Assembly (NCBI GenBank): GCA_029298735.1
Contig: JANSLP010000132.1
Span: 17,278 to 81,277, forward strand
Length of the DNA: 64,000 bases
Source: Ophiostoma sp. CBS 140.51
Taxonomy: Eukaryota > Ascomycota > Sordariomycetes > Ophiostomatales > Ophiostomataceae
Reading direction: 5' to 3'
The notes under the pieces: generated by a model
Told to the model about the DNA's origin: nothing
What the model saw: the letters and a program-made list of their open reading frames with translations, nothing else
Database searches by the model: none
In this document: in pieces, positions 11,866 to 24,627 of the stretch
Layout of the letters: each line of letters starts with the position of its first letter
How positions within the stretch are numbered: the stretch's first letter is position 1
Made by a program: the position numbers and the translations under genes

Positions 11866-13220
11866 ATGACAGGCAACGAGCCGCCACCACGGTCGAATGG
11901 CGTTCCTAAAGGCACAGTCGATAATGCCTTGACAGCTGCCGCTGCCGTCGAGGGCGAGTTCTGGATATTTGGTTATGCGTACGTATGGGGTTGTCTTGAC
12001 CTTGGTTCTCTATGAAAGGCCCTCTCTTTGCTTTTTCTGTTCCCGCTTTACGAGGGAAATGGCATTACGTATGAGAGTGTCTCTCAACAATTCGCCCACC
12101 CTTATCCTATCTCGCTTGTCATGTTGCAGTCACAGCTGTCACAGTACAAAACAGCATATGCAGGGCCTGGGGAACCTGGCTGGCCACCTCCCTACACCCC
12201 CGAGGCCCTCCGACAATCTCCCTCGCTTCCTTGTGTTCTTTTCCCGTGTCGCCTGACTTCTCTTTCTGCATCAACATTCTTTCACATTCTTTCAGGTTCA
12301 GCCTCAAAATTTGTCTGATTCTAACAATGTCGTCCACAGGAGCCTCATCTGGAAGCCGCCACCGCATTTTGGTATGCCTTCTCTGGTCTTTACCATGCTT
12401 CTAGAAGTTTTTGGAACCCATTCGCTAATCTCAATCACCTGAACAGACCGCAGAGTTCCAGGATGGGTAACGGGATATGTGCGCCGATTTTGGCAGGTGA
12501 GTTACGACAGTCTTGCCTTCCTTCTTCCATCTCATCGCGACCTTCGTTGGCGAGTCTCTGCTAATGCATTCATAGGCAAGGTAAGCTTTCCAACTCTCTC
12601 ACCTTCCTCTGAAAGCAGATGGGGCTCGTTACCACAACATGAACCGGCGTATTGCCGTTGAGAGACAAAAAAAATTAACGCGTTTTTTCTCTCTCTCCCT
12701 TCTTCTCCCTCTCCGCAGTGAAGACCATCGTGGCACACCCGAGGCACCAGGCCGTGTGGCCACGCTCATTGAGCGGTCCTTTTGGGAGAGTTTGACCGAC
12801 CATCACGATTCCGCCTCCGACAAGGTCTGGGGCGTCGCCTACCGGATCGATGCCGCTCACGCCGCCGAGGTCCGCGAATACCTCGACATTCGTGAAATCA
12901 ACGGCTACACCATCCACTACACGCCCTTTTACCCGGCCGCCAAGGGCGCTGCCGCCTTCCGCACCATGGCCTACATTGGCACGCCCGAGAACCCGCAGTT
13001 CACCGGCCCGCAAGACGTCCAGAAACTCGCAGAGCATATTTTTCGGTCCACGGGGCCGAGCGGGCCGAACCGCGACTACTTGTGGGGACTGGAGACGGCC
13101 CTTAACGAGCTAAGCCCCGAGAGCGGTGACGAGCACGTGTCGGATCTTTCGACACGTGTGCGTGCCCTGGCCGAGGCCGAAGCCAACGCTGAGACGGCTG
13201 CAGCACCTTCGACGCAATAG
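11866..13220 (+). CDS. Glutathione-specific gamma-glutamylcyclotransferase (ChaC/Gcg1 family)
   Basis: Five exons give 233 residues: 11866-11978, 12340-12371, 12447-12496, 12576-12580 and 12719-13220. ChaC enzymes cleave glutathione to 5-oxoproline and Cys-Gly in the cytosol. The family substrate-binding loop is present as YASLIW at 37-42; Ala replaces the usual Gly. It is followed by PPPHFDRRVPGWV and RRFWQASEDHRGTPEAPGRV. The catalytic glutamate is E126 within YLDIREINGY. The fourth exon is only 5 nt (GCAAG). Without it the reading frame would reach TGA at the start of exon 5; with it the conserved QASEDHRG is restored. Its flanks are a good CTAATG...ATAG acceptor and a GTAAGC donor. The length is near that of yeast Gcg1. 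It is divergent from the penta-EF-hand gene. Confidence 0.95.
12576..12580 (+). other. 5-nt micro-exon of the ChaC gene
   Basis: The five bases GCAAG are bounded by an AG acceptor preceded by a CTAATG branch-like site and by a GTAAGC donor. They encode Ala66 and two bases of Ser67. Joining exons 3 and 5 directly places TGA in frame, so the micro-exon is needed for the conserved protein. Confidence 0.85.
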
Positions 13221-14597
13221 CAAGCCGCGAAGCCGCAAACGCGTAACAACGATGACGATAATGACGACGAGTGGAAGGCTGAGAAGAGAAGAAGAAAACT
13301 TGAGTCGGCAGGGTCCCCCACCAAAGGGTCTGCCGGTCCAGCGCGGTATGGTTCTGCCGAAAGAAGAACAAACAAGACAAAACACAAACAACATCATGCG
13401 TGCGCCTCCTCCTGTTTATTTTCCAGTCAGCAGTCTGCCAAGACATCATCAGATCTTCCAGATCTTCAGATCCATACAGATCATACAGAGCGATTCGAGC
13501 AGTGTAGTTGAGAGCAATTAGAGACCGAGAAATCTCTTGAAAGATGCACAGAACAACATATGAACAGGGCCAAGCAGTTTCTTTTATATTTCACACGCCT
13601 TATGTTTTTGGTTTCCATTTTCCAACCTTCCTGATATACTACTAACATCCCCCTCCCCCTTCCCAGTCGATTCAAAGTCCGTCTACTTCAAACCAGAGCT
13701 CATATCACAGCTCATCCTGCACCATATCACCGTTGCATATGGAGATTTATATCAACGATATATATGTTCACATCATGACTGTCTGTTCCCATTCCATCAC
13801 CACCAGTGTCCCAGCCCCCTTTTACCCCATCAGTTCCCGTAGACGTCAGTCATATCTTCATCCTTCTCTTTCCTTTTATGCACCAGGTTTGTTTTGTTCC
13901 TCCCAAACCCTCCCAAGAATGCTCGGTGGTCATATCTTTTTACACCCTCTTTTCTTTTTCTTCTCTGGCACAAATCGAAACAAAAATGCAGCGGTCTCAA
14001 AAATCACCGAACGAAAAAGAAGGACAAAGAGTCTCATATAATCAAACAACAGAAGAGAAGCATAAACAACATCGGAAATAGAAACAAAGAAGAGAAGCAG
14101 CACACCAAAGAAAAAATCAAGGTAAAACGACAACTGCACAAGCGGAATCGGAAAATAACAGTCGCTTTGCAATTGCCGGAAGAGGTGTCGAGAAAGTTGT
14201 CTAAAGAGTCGAGATAGCCCCATCAGAGAAAGGAAAGATGAGGTTCCAAAAAGAATGCTTCTTAACATGAAATAATAGGGTATCATGCAAAAATCGACCG
14301 AAGCGAGCAACGGCCATCCGTGGTGATCGTACAACCGCCGTCTAGAAGTTGGTTTTTGTTGAAGACGAAATATTTTCAGGAAGTGCAGCAAAGTCAGAAA
14401 AGTCGAAGTGAGTCCTGCTTTTCCCCCTTTCGTTACAGCCGGAATATACAACGTGATCTTGGTCTTGTTTCCCCCCTTTTCAAGTATCTGGCGAGTCTCG
14501 ATAGGCGTTGTTTTTGTTGTTTCTCCTCGAGTTCGTGGGGAAAGGGATCGAAGTCGATCTCTCATTGCACCTCTCCGTAGGCCTGGAAAGCTTGATG
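13221..14597. other. Convergent intergenic region (ChaC and RRM gene 3' ends)
   Basis: No gene is seen here. The region holds the 3' untranslated parts of the ChaC gene and of the RRM gene. A short imperfect repeat of a CAGATCTTC-like unit lies at about 13446-13485. The frame 13930-14565 minus lies downstream of the RRM stop and looks like a chance open frame. Confidence 0.5.
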
Positions 14598-15699
14598 CTA
14601 GTATCCTTGGCCACCTTGAGGCGGTTGTTGCGGAGGCTGCTGGGGTGCTTGCTGACCCGGCGGGACCTGCTGTTGCATGTCAGGGTACCCGTACATGGGT
14701 TGACCCCAGCCTATAGAGCATCGTCAGTAAAACTTTTTCACGACGGTAAGGCTCTTCTGTCTTCGCTTATTTCTACTTGTTGTCACGGTTTTCGTTCCAT
14801 GAGAAAAAAAGCCTTTTGGGGAGTGATGGCTCTTACCTGGAGCAGGCTGTCCGCCGTACTGATGACCCTGCGGAGGGTAGCCGCCACGACCGTATGACTG
14901 GCCGTACATGGGCTGGCCCGGCATGGCATAGCCCTGGGGAGGGACGCCGTATGGCACCTGGTGCATCTGTTGTGCTCCGCCATAGCCTCCTCTCGGACCA
15001 TAGCCACCGGGGCCACCGCGCCCGGAGAAACCACCTCTCGGGCCAGTGTCTGATGCGCGGTCAACACGGATAGTCCGTCCGTCAAACCTAGAGGGGTAAA
15101 GTTAAGGTCAGAAGCGGTTCCAAGTGGCACCTGACAAGGGCGAGCGCAAAAACAAAGGCAGTCGATCGTGTTTCTCTCACTCAATGTTGTTCATCGCCGT
15201 AATTGCCTTCTGAGCATCGGCATCATTGGTGTATCGAACGAAGCCGAAGCCTCTACTGCGGCCAGTGTCTCGATCCTTGACAACCACCTGAAGTTTTCAA
15301 AAATGACAGGAAAAGATGACAAACAGGGTTAGAAAACCATAGACACATAAGTTGTTGCGCTCTCTTTCTCTTCGCATCTCCCGTTCCTTCTTCTCGTTGC
15401 GGTCAAAGCCGCCTGCTCTTGTAGCCATGCTTCAGACATTCTCCGACGGAACGGAATAACATGACTTGACCTAAGAGGTCTGTGGATGGAAAGGAGAGTT
15501 CGGCGAGATGGACGTTGGGAGGCGATAGTTTACTTACCGCTTCTTCGACAGCGCCATACTCCTCAAACTTTTGCCGGAGGGTAGTCTCCTCTGTGTGCCA
15601 GGCCAAGCCACTGGAATCACGACTGTCAGCATGCGAGGCCAAATGACGGTGCGCATGTCATAGCTTCATGAGGGCATACCCGATAAACAATTTCGCCAT
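14598..15699 (-). CDS. Glycine-rich RNA-binding protein with one RRM
   Basis: Five exons, 15699-15680, 15610-15538, 15287-15181, 15087-14837 and 14710-14598, give 187 residues. A single RRM spans about residues 2-78, with RNP2 as LFIGGL and RNP1 as RGFGFVRY. The stretch LAWHTEETTLRQKFEEYG is typical of plant- and fungal-type glycine-rich RNA-binding proteins. The tail is rich in Gly, Arg and Tyr (RGG-like GGFSGRGGPGGYGPRGGY), then Gln/Pro-rich, ending GGQGY. Such proteins bind single-stranded RNA with low specificity and often act in stress responses and mRNA handling; that role is inferred. All introns have GT-AG ends and phases agree throughout. Intron 1 falls inside the Gly-Gly of RNP2. 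Its start has only 20 nt of coding sequence before the first intron, common for this family. Confidence 0.93.
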
Positions 15700-18600
15700 G
15701 CTTGCGTTCGTACAGTGGAGAAAGCTGGGTGCTACTGAAGCGTCGGTTAGCGGTCGGAAGTACTGGGCCTGCGATCTACTATCGAGACGCAATTTTTCGA
15801 CAAGGCTTCTGCTGAATGAAACAAGTGAGGGTGTTTGTATTCGATGTGATGTTGTCAAGGCAATAAAGACGAAAGCTTTTGTCCGTTGTGGAAGTCCAAC
15901 TTAATGGGAGTGAAGTTGAGTGGCGAGGATGAGGCGTCGTCGAGAGTGTTGGGAGAGGCTCCAGGCTCGTTGATATTTTCATGCGGGGAGGACAAGTGTA
16001 TCGACAGACCAGGGGGCGAGGGCAGGGGAGGAAGGATAACGAGAAACGGTGCAAGTACCTTTTTCTGTTTTGACTTCTTTTGCTGGGGATCCTAGACGGC
16101 GGACCAAGGGCTGACGTTGCTTTGACGGTGGACGCCTGCTTAGCCGACGGAATGCGGGACGTTTGTTTCTAGAAGAAACAGAATTGAAAGAAAAATGTGA
16201 GTCGTGGCCTCGTTGTTTTCTCCTCTGGGATATTTCAGCCGGCTGTCGAATAGAGCAGATGGAGATGAGCGGAGAAGACAGAAGGCTTGAACGCGCTATT
16301 GGGGTAGTATAAGATGAGAAAAGGGGGGAGAAAGAACAAGTGTGGCGGTAGGTGTATCCTGTGTGCGACTGATGGCGAAATGTTTTTGCAAATCAAAAGG
16401 GGAAAGATGAACGATCAAATGGGTGATGTGATCGAGAGTAGGAAAATCAGAAAAGGACGAGTGAGAGAGCATCGGCGGGGTGAAGAAGTGGTCGTGAGCG
16501 ACGTTATGTACTCCGTACAGGATCACTCCTGGTGTGGAGGACTGGCGTCCAAGGGCAGGGAAGGGGGTGGAGGGGTTGGCATGGCACGACTAGTTCACAG
16601 AGGTCGGTGATTGCTTCGTGTGTTTCCCTGCCTCGGGCGTGGATTTTACGCGAAGGCAAGGAAGGAGAGAGGCCACAAGCCTGACTGAACTAATGGCTTT
16701 GATGCCATTCGTGTTGGAAAGGCCCGTAGACGCGGGTTGATCCCGATAACGGGAGGGGAGGGCCAGAGAAGATCGTTTCTTGTGTCTTTGACTTTCTCGT
16801 CTCTTCGTGCGTCCCTCTTGTCGTCTTCTCTTTACCCATTCGCCGCCGTCTAGGCCCCTTGCGATGATACGTTGTGGCAGACCAGAAAAACCCACGCTCA
16901 GGTCAAGTCAGGCAGCTTTGATGGATGTTTCGACCAGCATGATTGCGGCAGCAAGGCCCACAACCCCTTCTCCCTCCTCCCTCCACCCTTCTTTATTTTG
17001 CCCCAAAACAAGCATCAAACTCCGTTGAGGGTTCGAGGAGGAAACGGCAGGCAGGATGGCACCCCGGTCTAGCCCACCGATTGCGTTGTTGGATTTGTTC
17101 CTCGAGCTTTTTTGTACCAGCACGACGTAAGCTGAAATACTTGCAGACCCTTGTCAAATCTGGACTGCCATGCAGGCCAGACGAGACCAGGCCCGGAGCA
17201 AGACCGTTGTGCAGTGCTCACTCTGCGCGTGTGAGTTGACTTAGGCCCAGGCCAAGCCAGTCCTGACAGCTTTCTGTTACTTCGCATGGTAGGTCTCTTC
17301 CACCTTAGCGTTGACGTTTTGTGTCTTCTCTGCTGTGTTCTGGCCGGTTGGGATAATGAACAACCTGTCGCCCTGGACGAGGCGGCGAACAGGGGTCCGC
17401 CGCGTCTTGTGATGATGACGATGCGGGGTCCCTCGCCAGCCTCCTTCTCTATTTAAGGGGTAGGGCCGGGATATACAGCGTGTGGGTGTGGAGTATGTTC
17501 TTGTATGTATTAGGAACATTGCCGGTCGAGATTTCGTTCTAGGCACAGCCCCGTCGCTCTAATAACAACGGCGTTGGGGTTTTGATTTCCGGCTTCCTTT
17601 TTGTTAAGTTAGGCCCCATCGGCGCCGCCATAGCTGTGGCTTCAAGCCGCCGAAACAAAGAAGCCTCTCATCGACCCGGGTTTTGTTGATAGCTGTTTCT
17701 TGCTTGCCGTTCCTCTTGTCTACCTTGGAAAGGACATCGAGGGCGCGAAGGCATAGAGCAAACACTTTTACCGGCATTGGCAAATATGTGTGTCTGTTAT
17801 GCATCGGCTGGTGCCCTATTTCGTATGTGCTAGCCAGGGGACTTGGAGTGGAGAGGAGAGGCTCTGCCCCTAGCCCCAATCGACGTCTCGCGCCGTCATG
17901 CCCGCACTGAGGTCCACTTCGGTCGTTCAACGACGTAGTAAGACACTATGTCGTACACAGCAAGTTAAACAAACTGTCAGGGACGGGGCGCAGGAGAGTC
18001 GGCCAGGGTGACTTGACTACCGACCCTGCGGCCTTGGTCCGTTTATCGTTCTGGTCGAAACGTGAGGGAGGTGCAGGTATCGATAAAACAGCGTTGCTGC
18101 GTCGCCTCTCGACCCCCGCGCTGATCCTGGGCCAGACATTGTCTGTGCAAAAGAGGCATTTGCGGTAAAATATTTTGCAACATATAAACTGGAACCAAGA
18201 ATCATATCCACTCCATAATGAACTTCTTGCTTGCACCCTTGCTAGGTTGGCGGGCGACCTGCCTTTGTAGCGGAGGCGGGCACACAGACGCGCGGAACGC
18301 CAACCAGCACACGGACGCTTTGATGGATTGCCCGTATTTGCAACTGTCGCAAGTGAAACAGATCTGGCCCTGATTTCTGCTTGTGGCGATCGATTTGCTG
18401 GCGAGAAACCTCAGTAAAGTTTGATAGTGGTTTTGCGAAGGCACTGTGGGAGGCCGTGTAAGACGCAAGTGTCAATGGAAGTGAACAAAAACGATGCAAA
18501 CCCACGTCCCCGTCTTGTACACAACATGAAAAGTCGCAGCTACTCAGCAAAAGGGTAGGAAAAAAGATAACAGCAAACCTGTTTTGGAGTAGTAGTAGCA

Positions 18601-21600
18601 AACAACAGCCACGTTAAAAATAACCCACCCCGTAGAAAACTGTAACCCAAGCTCAACATGCAAGCCCTTGACATGCTTGACATGCTTGGTCAAAAGATAG
18701 TTGCACATCTTTTGTTGTTGCGGTTGGCAGCGTCGGCAAAACAGCCTCTTTTTGGCGATCATAGTAGGATGCGAAACTGACGGGGTGCATACAATGACTG
18801 CAGTGATCTGGACAAAATGTGAAACTGCCACTTGTAAAGCTCGCTGCCCTTGTCCCCCGTATCGGACAATTCATGGCGCCTGGACGTGCTTGATGTTTCT
18901 GTGGTGGGACTGCAACACACCACAAATTGCAACACTGAAAGGGGAGGTAAGATACCCACCGTCCACTTGTTTGGGACTGAGTTCTGATGTGCTGACGATA
19001 GTGGGCAAACAAGGGTGCCGGCACAAATAAGCGTGCAATAGTTTTTTTGTTGTTCATTTTTATTTTTCTTTATTTTTCTTCCTTTGAGGTTAGCATGGGT
19101 GTTTTCTTTCTATCAACTTCATTGTTGTTTGTTTGGTGTGCATAAGTGTGGATTTGTCGAACTTTGAACTTACCATAAAACATGTCAATCCACTTTGCTC
19201 ATCCTTTGGATGCAAACATCAATAGCAATATGCACCCGCTCAAGTCGACACATATGGTTCTGGTCCATAGCGAGAGGCAAGTCTTGTTCTAGGCTGTCAC
19301 TTGAGCTTGAGGCTCTAGCCGCTTTCAATTGCCGACATGCTCGTCCACAGTCGACGCACGCGAGATCGAAGCGTGGCGTTTCCCCCCAGGCGCAACCTGC
19401 CAGCGCGGACGTTACACTCCTTTGGGGTAGCTGCACGTGGGACGGAGACACTGCCTAGCCTGGATCGACCAAAATGCAGAGGCTACTTTTCTATTTTGAG
19501 GGTCGAAATGAAACGAGGAGAAAAGGCTGTGTAAAATCAAAGTGAAATATATCACGCAGAAGCGATCGAGGACTGTTCAGGCCACAAAACAGGTAATGGG
19601 CGGTGAGGTTTCGGGGGCGCCCGCACGGAGTTCCTGGGCAGGCGTTGGGGGGGCTTTGAGGTCGAGGCACAAGACGCTCCGTATCGAGAGTCGACAAGGT
19701 GTGATTGGCGAGTGCTTAAATTCTTCGACACAAGGTTCTGCTACGTCGGGTCAAGCCTCCAACATATTGACGGGGGTAGGCATATGTGCAACTCGCAAGC
19801 GCATGGTGCGACTGTATCCCTGATGGAACCCTCTCTTTAGGATCCTTGCAGTCGATCACCAAATTAACCGCATTGCGAGTCGAGTGTCGATAAAATCGTT
19901 TTGCAAGAGAACAGTGATTGTCGTGACCCGACTAGCTCCTTGTTTATCTGATGGGGCTCTCTGTGCCATGTATATGGATGTGAATAAGAGGAACTCAAAG
20001 AGCCTAGACCAGGAAAATCTAGGGTGTCTGGATTGCGAAACAGGATCGCTAAGTAGCATGTCGACACTGGCATGGCAGGGCGGAGTCCTTGGCCATCAAG
20101 CCTGGCGGCCCATCGGGTCGCAAAGACAATGGCAGGGCAAACTTGGTTGAAACTTGACAAATGCTGTCATAAAACCCTCGGAAGTGGTCCGCGGGGGTAG
20201 GGTGGTGGTGGATGAGAGGGATTATCAAAATTGAGGTTGGCCACCGAAGTTGAACGCTTCAATGCTCGCCTCGACCGGGGAATGCAGGGCGACCTATTCT
20301 CGTCACTTTCGCTTCTGTCGTGTCTGTTTTCGATCTTGTTCTCTTTGTGTGTCAAAATAGACGTCTGATATCCATTGCATTTTCGTCGTCTTGTTCAGCA
20401 AGAGTCTTGACAGACACATCGCTTGCCAAGAGGTATCCTTCGTCGTTCATGTGTCCGTGTCTCCCGCGCCATTGTTTGGTAGGGGTATTTATGCAGGGCT
20501 ACCACGTTTCGTTCTAGCCGTCGCTTCGAGGAACGCCAGGATGGCACTGTTTAGTCGGTAACTGTCCTTGATGTCTAAGTATGTCGTAATATTCATCAAC
20601 AGGTCTTGCCGCGTCAAGCTCCAAATCCAGTGCCCTTTCGAGCAGAAGACACAAGAAGCCACAGGGATAGACGGCTAAACTTTCCGAAAAACAACTCACC
20701 ACGAAGAGCTTATTGTCGTATCTTGTTTCGACTGAAATAGGTCCGTGGCACTTTTCACTCTTGTTTTCCTATGTTGTGTCAGAGGAGAGAGACGAGGGTA
20801 AAAGGAGGGGCAGTAGGATCGCCATCACCACTTACAGCATACAGAGTACTTCTGAGAAAGCACCCATGATATAAAGGGCCGCGTAAGTCTGACAAAGGTG
20901 AGAAACGTCGGTGCGGAGGCAGAAAAAGACAGAAATGCCCTTGGCCCTAGCCGCACATCGGGCCTTTGAAGTTTGATATTGCACGGTGAGATAAATGTTG
21001 GTAAAAAGAGGCGGCTCGTCTGCCATGTGGAGGGCGGCAGAACAAAGCGAAAGCATGGCATGGCGAATGCGGAGGCGGGGGGAGGAAAAGAAGGGTGCTT
21101 TGTCGTGAAACAAAAAACCAAGGACGGGTATGTGCTCTTGGGGTGTCTTGTCCAGAATCCTGCCCAATGCCGGGAAGCGGCAGCGGGAAAGCCCTGGCTT
21201 GCGTCAGAGTGACAGGATCCACAGATTGGCAAAGTGTGGATGGCATATTGAGAGGGATCAAGAGCGGTACGCATTCGGTTGAGCAAGGTGTGAAGCCGAG
21301 CTAGCGGGCATCGTCGAAATGCACTATTCGTGCTGATGTTTGGTAGGCAATGGAGCGAAGAAGAAAAGACAATATGCTTGGAAGAAGGGAAGAATCTGTA
21401 GAAAATGAAGCAATTGGGACGAAAAGGGGCGAAAGTCGGGATGGCAAGGGTTAGATGGCAGCGACAAGGACAGGCAAGGAAGGAGCAGAAGAGTTCTGCG
21501 AAGAAAATGGACGGTGCGGTCCATAGCACGAAAAGGGGGTAAACATGCCAAGTGCACCTGCCGCGATTGATCTCCATGCGCGGCTGCTCTTGCCTCATAT

Positions 21601-22295
21601 AATTGTGTAGACTACATCAGGCGTCGTCACCCCCTCCTTCGCTCTTTCCTGCATTGGATATATATTCGCGATGGCCATAAATCTACGTTTTGATTGATAC
21701 TTCCTTCCTTACACACATATTTTTGTAAAGAAAAATCATCGAGTTATATCACGTGTAAAATATAATTGAATAAAAAACCCATTTTATTTCATATAGTTGA
21801 TGTTTATTGTTTACTAAGAAAGGGGTAGATACGACCAGTCAACAATCTAACGCGGTACTGGTGTCTTAGGATCCCGCTTTATTTTTGGCATGCAGAACAA
21901 GTTGTCTGCCGAAAGACGGGCTCATGAACACCTCCGACCTGCCGCCAGAGGCTATACCATGAGAGTGTCTCAATATTACCACTGAAAAAGGTCAATAATT
22001 ATTGGCAACGCCCTGACTTGTTTGCAACCTGATCTCCCATCAGCGCAGACCCCATGTGCACATGTGCACATGTTGCATCTGTCTTTTCTATAGCACCTTC
22101 TGCAAAGTTTCATAAATGGGAAACGGTCTTGATCCGATTGCATATTGCCGGTGGAGATGGGGAATAGTGGTGTGCAGGTGAAAGACCTAAGCCGCGTCTT
22201 TGGCGTTTGAAATTTGTTTCTAGCAAACCACAACGACAGAGTCGACATGAAGAACAGCCGCAGTATGCCCGAGGCAATCTAAGATATCTTCCAAA
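15700..22295. other. 6.6 kb stretch without a supported gene
   Basis: I find no recognisable gene between the RRM gene start and the 3' end of the Tls1-like gene. The part next to 15700 must carry the RRM promoter. One exact TACTCCGTA lies at 16509-16517. An AT-rich patch occupies about 21655-21830. Two long frames on the minus strand (20825-21598 and 20514-20702) have no family resemblance. Some short spliceable fragments near 20514-20868 on the minus strand read like protein, but they do not join in one frame. Confidence 0.5.
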
Positions 22296-23663
22296 TCATC
22301 GCCTTCGATTCATCCGCCGCTTTTGCTCTTGCAGCTGTTGTTCGTACTTGGGCATGTTGTGGCGCTCTTCCTCCTGCTTCTGCAGCAGCTTGTCACGCAT
22401 GACAGACCGCACATTGCGGCTACCACCCAGTTTGGGTCCGCGCAAAACTTCTTCGTCGTTGCGGGCCGTCTTGGGTTTGGCCGGTGGACCCAGTGGTTTC
22501 CGTTTGCGGCGCATGCGTTGAGCGACGGCCTCCATGAACTCGCGGCGGAACTGTTCGGCAATGCGGTCGTCGGTGGGCCGGCCTTCGGCTGTTGCTGATG
22601 ACGCGGCGGCCGCCTCACGGGAGGCGTCATAAACATCAACGTCCACTAGGTTGGTTAGCTGGCTATTTTAACATGAGCTTTTTGGGGGCTAGGTACGTAC
22701 TTCTGTTCTCATGCAGGAATTGCTCGACCATTTGGTCTCGCTTGATGTCATCACTGCCGCGACGCCGCTTGCCGTTGCGTCCGGATGGTGCCCCCGCAGA
22801 TGGGCCTCCAGCGTCGTCAGCGCCGAGCAGCCGTTGTGTGGCCCGCTCGGTCATGGCAACGTTCTTTGCGCGGGCTTCGGCGCCCAGGTCGATTTCGTGC
22901 AGCTTGCCCTTCATGGCGAGCTGCTGTCGTGATTCGACACTCTGACTTGTACCTGATGCGCTAGAACCAGGGCCTGGGCCCGAGCCCGGTCCAGATGGCC
23001 CGCCAGCCTGCAGATTTGCTTGTTCTGCTTCTGCTCGGTGTCGTTTAGCCAACTGGGCATCTACATATTCCTCCCTGAAGGATTAGTATCTGTATCAAAA
23101 ATGAAAGTGCAACGGGGAAAAAGGAGTGGGAAGCCGTACATGTGTTTGTTGACCAGCTCGCCAATCATGCCTGTTTGTGGCACGAACTGCACGCCCATGG
23201 CCATCGGGTCCGACGCAAAATCAAGGTCCATGTCGTCGACGGCCATGTCGGCGTACCGTGACAGCGCAGTGGATGACGACGGTTCCGTATCTTCGTCCCG
23301 GAAACCCACACCGCCAATCTTGGGCTTGCGCGTCTTTCGTCGCCGGATCAGCTCTGCGACAGAAATGCCTGCCGCGTCGTCTTCGTCCTCGGCGGCGCTG
23401 TCGTCGCTCTGACCATCCCTGGTCTCGCCGTCCTTTTCTGGTATCGTCTTCTCATCATCGTCGGTTGATTGTGGCCTTGATTCTGTTGGTGTCGCTGTTT
23501 CTTGAGCTGTGTCGGTCTTCTCGGGGCTCTGTGCTGTCGCGATCGTCTCGTTGGTCGTTGCGGAGTCGGCGCCTCTCTGGCGGTAGGCCTTGCGCTTCTT
23601 GCTGGACCGGCCGAAGACGACGGTCGGCAGAGCTTCTGGCTCTTCTGAATTTGACGGATCCAT
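22296..23663 (-). CDS. Tls1/C9orf78-like splicing-associated protein (HCA59 domain)
   Basis: Three exons, 23663-23140, 23074-22701 and 22645-22296, give 415 residues. The N-terminus has VVFGRSSKKRKAYRQRG, followed by an acidic, Asp/Glu-rich low-complexity region at about 30-95. Then comes ISVAELIRRRKTRKPKIGGVGF, and a conserved core from FVPQTGMIGELVNKHMEEYVDAQLAKR to the region before VDVYDASREAA. This order matches the hepatocellular-carcinoma-associated antigen 59 / C9orf78 family. Its fission yeast member Tls1 supports correct splicing and telomere/heterochromatin control, and the human protein binds the spliceosomal helicase Brr2. The same role here is inferred. The C-terminus is basic (KRRMNRRR). 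Introns use GT donors, CAG or TAG acceptors and consistent phases. It is divergent from the acylphosphatase gene and lies close to PRP16. Confidence 0.88.
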
Positions 23664-24010
23664 GCTGGTGGGCCGTGTCGGACGCTCGAGGCTGCAATCA
23701 AAGCGATAGGCGCAAAAAGGACTTGTGTTTGGCTGTTGAGAAGTGAGGTTGCGTTGATCGCAAATAGGTTGCCACAGGGAGAGACGCGCTACAAATTTAG
23801 CGTATGCCTGTTGACATCATTTGGATTGGAGATAGAAGCACATGACTAGTCACGTGCATTAGGTACGACATCATCAATTGACCAAGGGCATTCATCCGCC
23901 AAAGGCGTTCTCATCAACAACTTGCTTCATCCACCTCTCACCCTCGGTGACAAATAAGTCTTTCCAAATTTCCCATTCCATAAATATCGATTTCTATATT
24001 TCATCTCATT
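23664..24010. promoter_or_regulatory. Divergent promoter, Tls1-like and acylphosphatase genes
   Basis: This 347-bp spacer separates two start codons facing away from each other. It must hold both promoters unless one leader is very short. The right half is AT-rich with TATAAATA-like text near 23978. Confidence 0.6.
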
Positions 24011-24564
24011 ATGGCTGTAAAACGGGTATATATACAAATTCCAATATCTGAGCACCAGTCTATCTGTCGCCAACATATATTTGGCTCGCTTTGACACCAA
24101 CTAACTGACCACCCTAGGTATACTTTCTCGCCCACGGCGGTGAAGTTCAAGGTGTGTTGGTTCCCGTTTTATGATCGGTTTGAGGAACACAAGGACTAAT
24201 CAATTGTAAATTTCAGGCGTCGGCTACCGGTAAGCAAGCATAGCTATCAAGCCCAGGAAATGGTGGACTCAAACTGACGATTGTTCAGTTACTTCACACG
24301 GAAGCAAGCCAACCAGCTCGAACTGACTGGCTGGGTGCGGAACCTGCCGAACAACAAGGTATGCCGCGCGAAGGCTGGTAACTTTGTAGATTCTCCACTA
24401 ACGATGTGATGAAGGTCGAAGGCGAAGTGCAGGGCGACGAGACGGCGATTGCGACAATGATGCAGAAGCTGGACCGCGGGCCGTCAATGGCCAAGGTGGT
24501 GCGACTAGATAAGGAGGACCGGGAGGTCGTGGAGGGCGATGCCTCGTTTGATATTCGGCATTGA
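24011..24564 (+). CDS. Acylphosphatase
   Basis: Five exons in a 93-residue gene: 24011-24025, 24118-24151, 24217-24229, 24289-24358 and 24415-24564. The enzyme hydrolyses acyl-phosphates such as 1,3-bisphosphoglycerate and carbamoyl phosphate in the cytosol. The family signature is assembled across three exons as VQGVGYRYFTRKQA, with the catalytic Arg in GYRY. The second signature GWVRNLPNNKVEGEVQG supplies the catalytic Asn. The total length is almost exactly that of known acylphosphatases, which supports the exon model. Exon 1 is 15 nt and exon 3 only 13 nt. The stop lies 63 bp from the PRP16 stop on the other strand, so the two 3' ends converge and their transcripts probably overlap. Confidence 0.95.
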
Positions 24565-24627
24565 GTGGACAGGGGTGGTAATGAATATATGCAGATGAGC
24601 GCACTCCAATATCATTTTACTCCCAGC

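Noticed and set aside
13930..14565. 211-codon minus-strand frame downstream of the RRM gene
   Set aside because: It starts after the RRM gene stop and is rich in Phe/Leu/Arg from a T-rich strand. It fits a 3' untranslated region or spacer.
20514..20868. Possible small multi-exon gene on the minus strand
   Set aside because: There are plausible donors and acceptors and peptide-like fragments (for example ETRYDNKLFV). However, I could not join them in one frame from the ATG near 20868, and no family is recognised.
20825..21598. 257-codon minus-strand frame
   Set aside because: It lies on a pyrimidine-rich strand that is poor in stops. The residues are Phe/Pro/Ser/Cys-rich without recognisable order.
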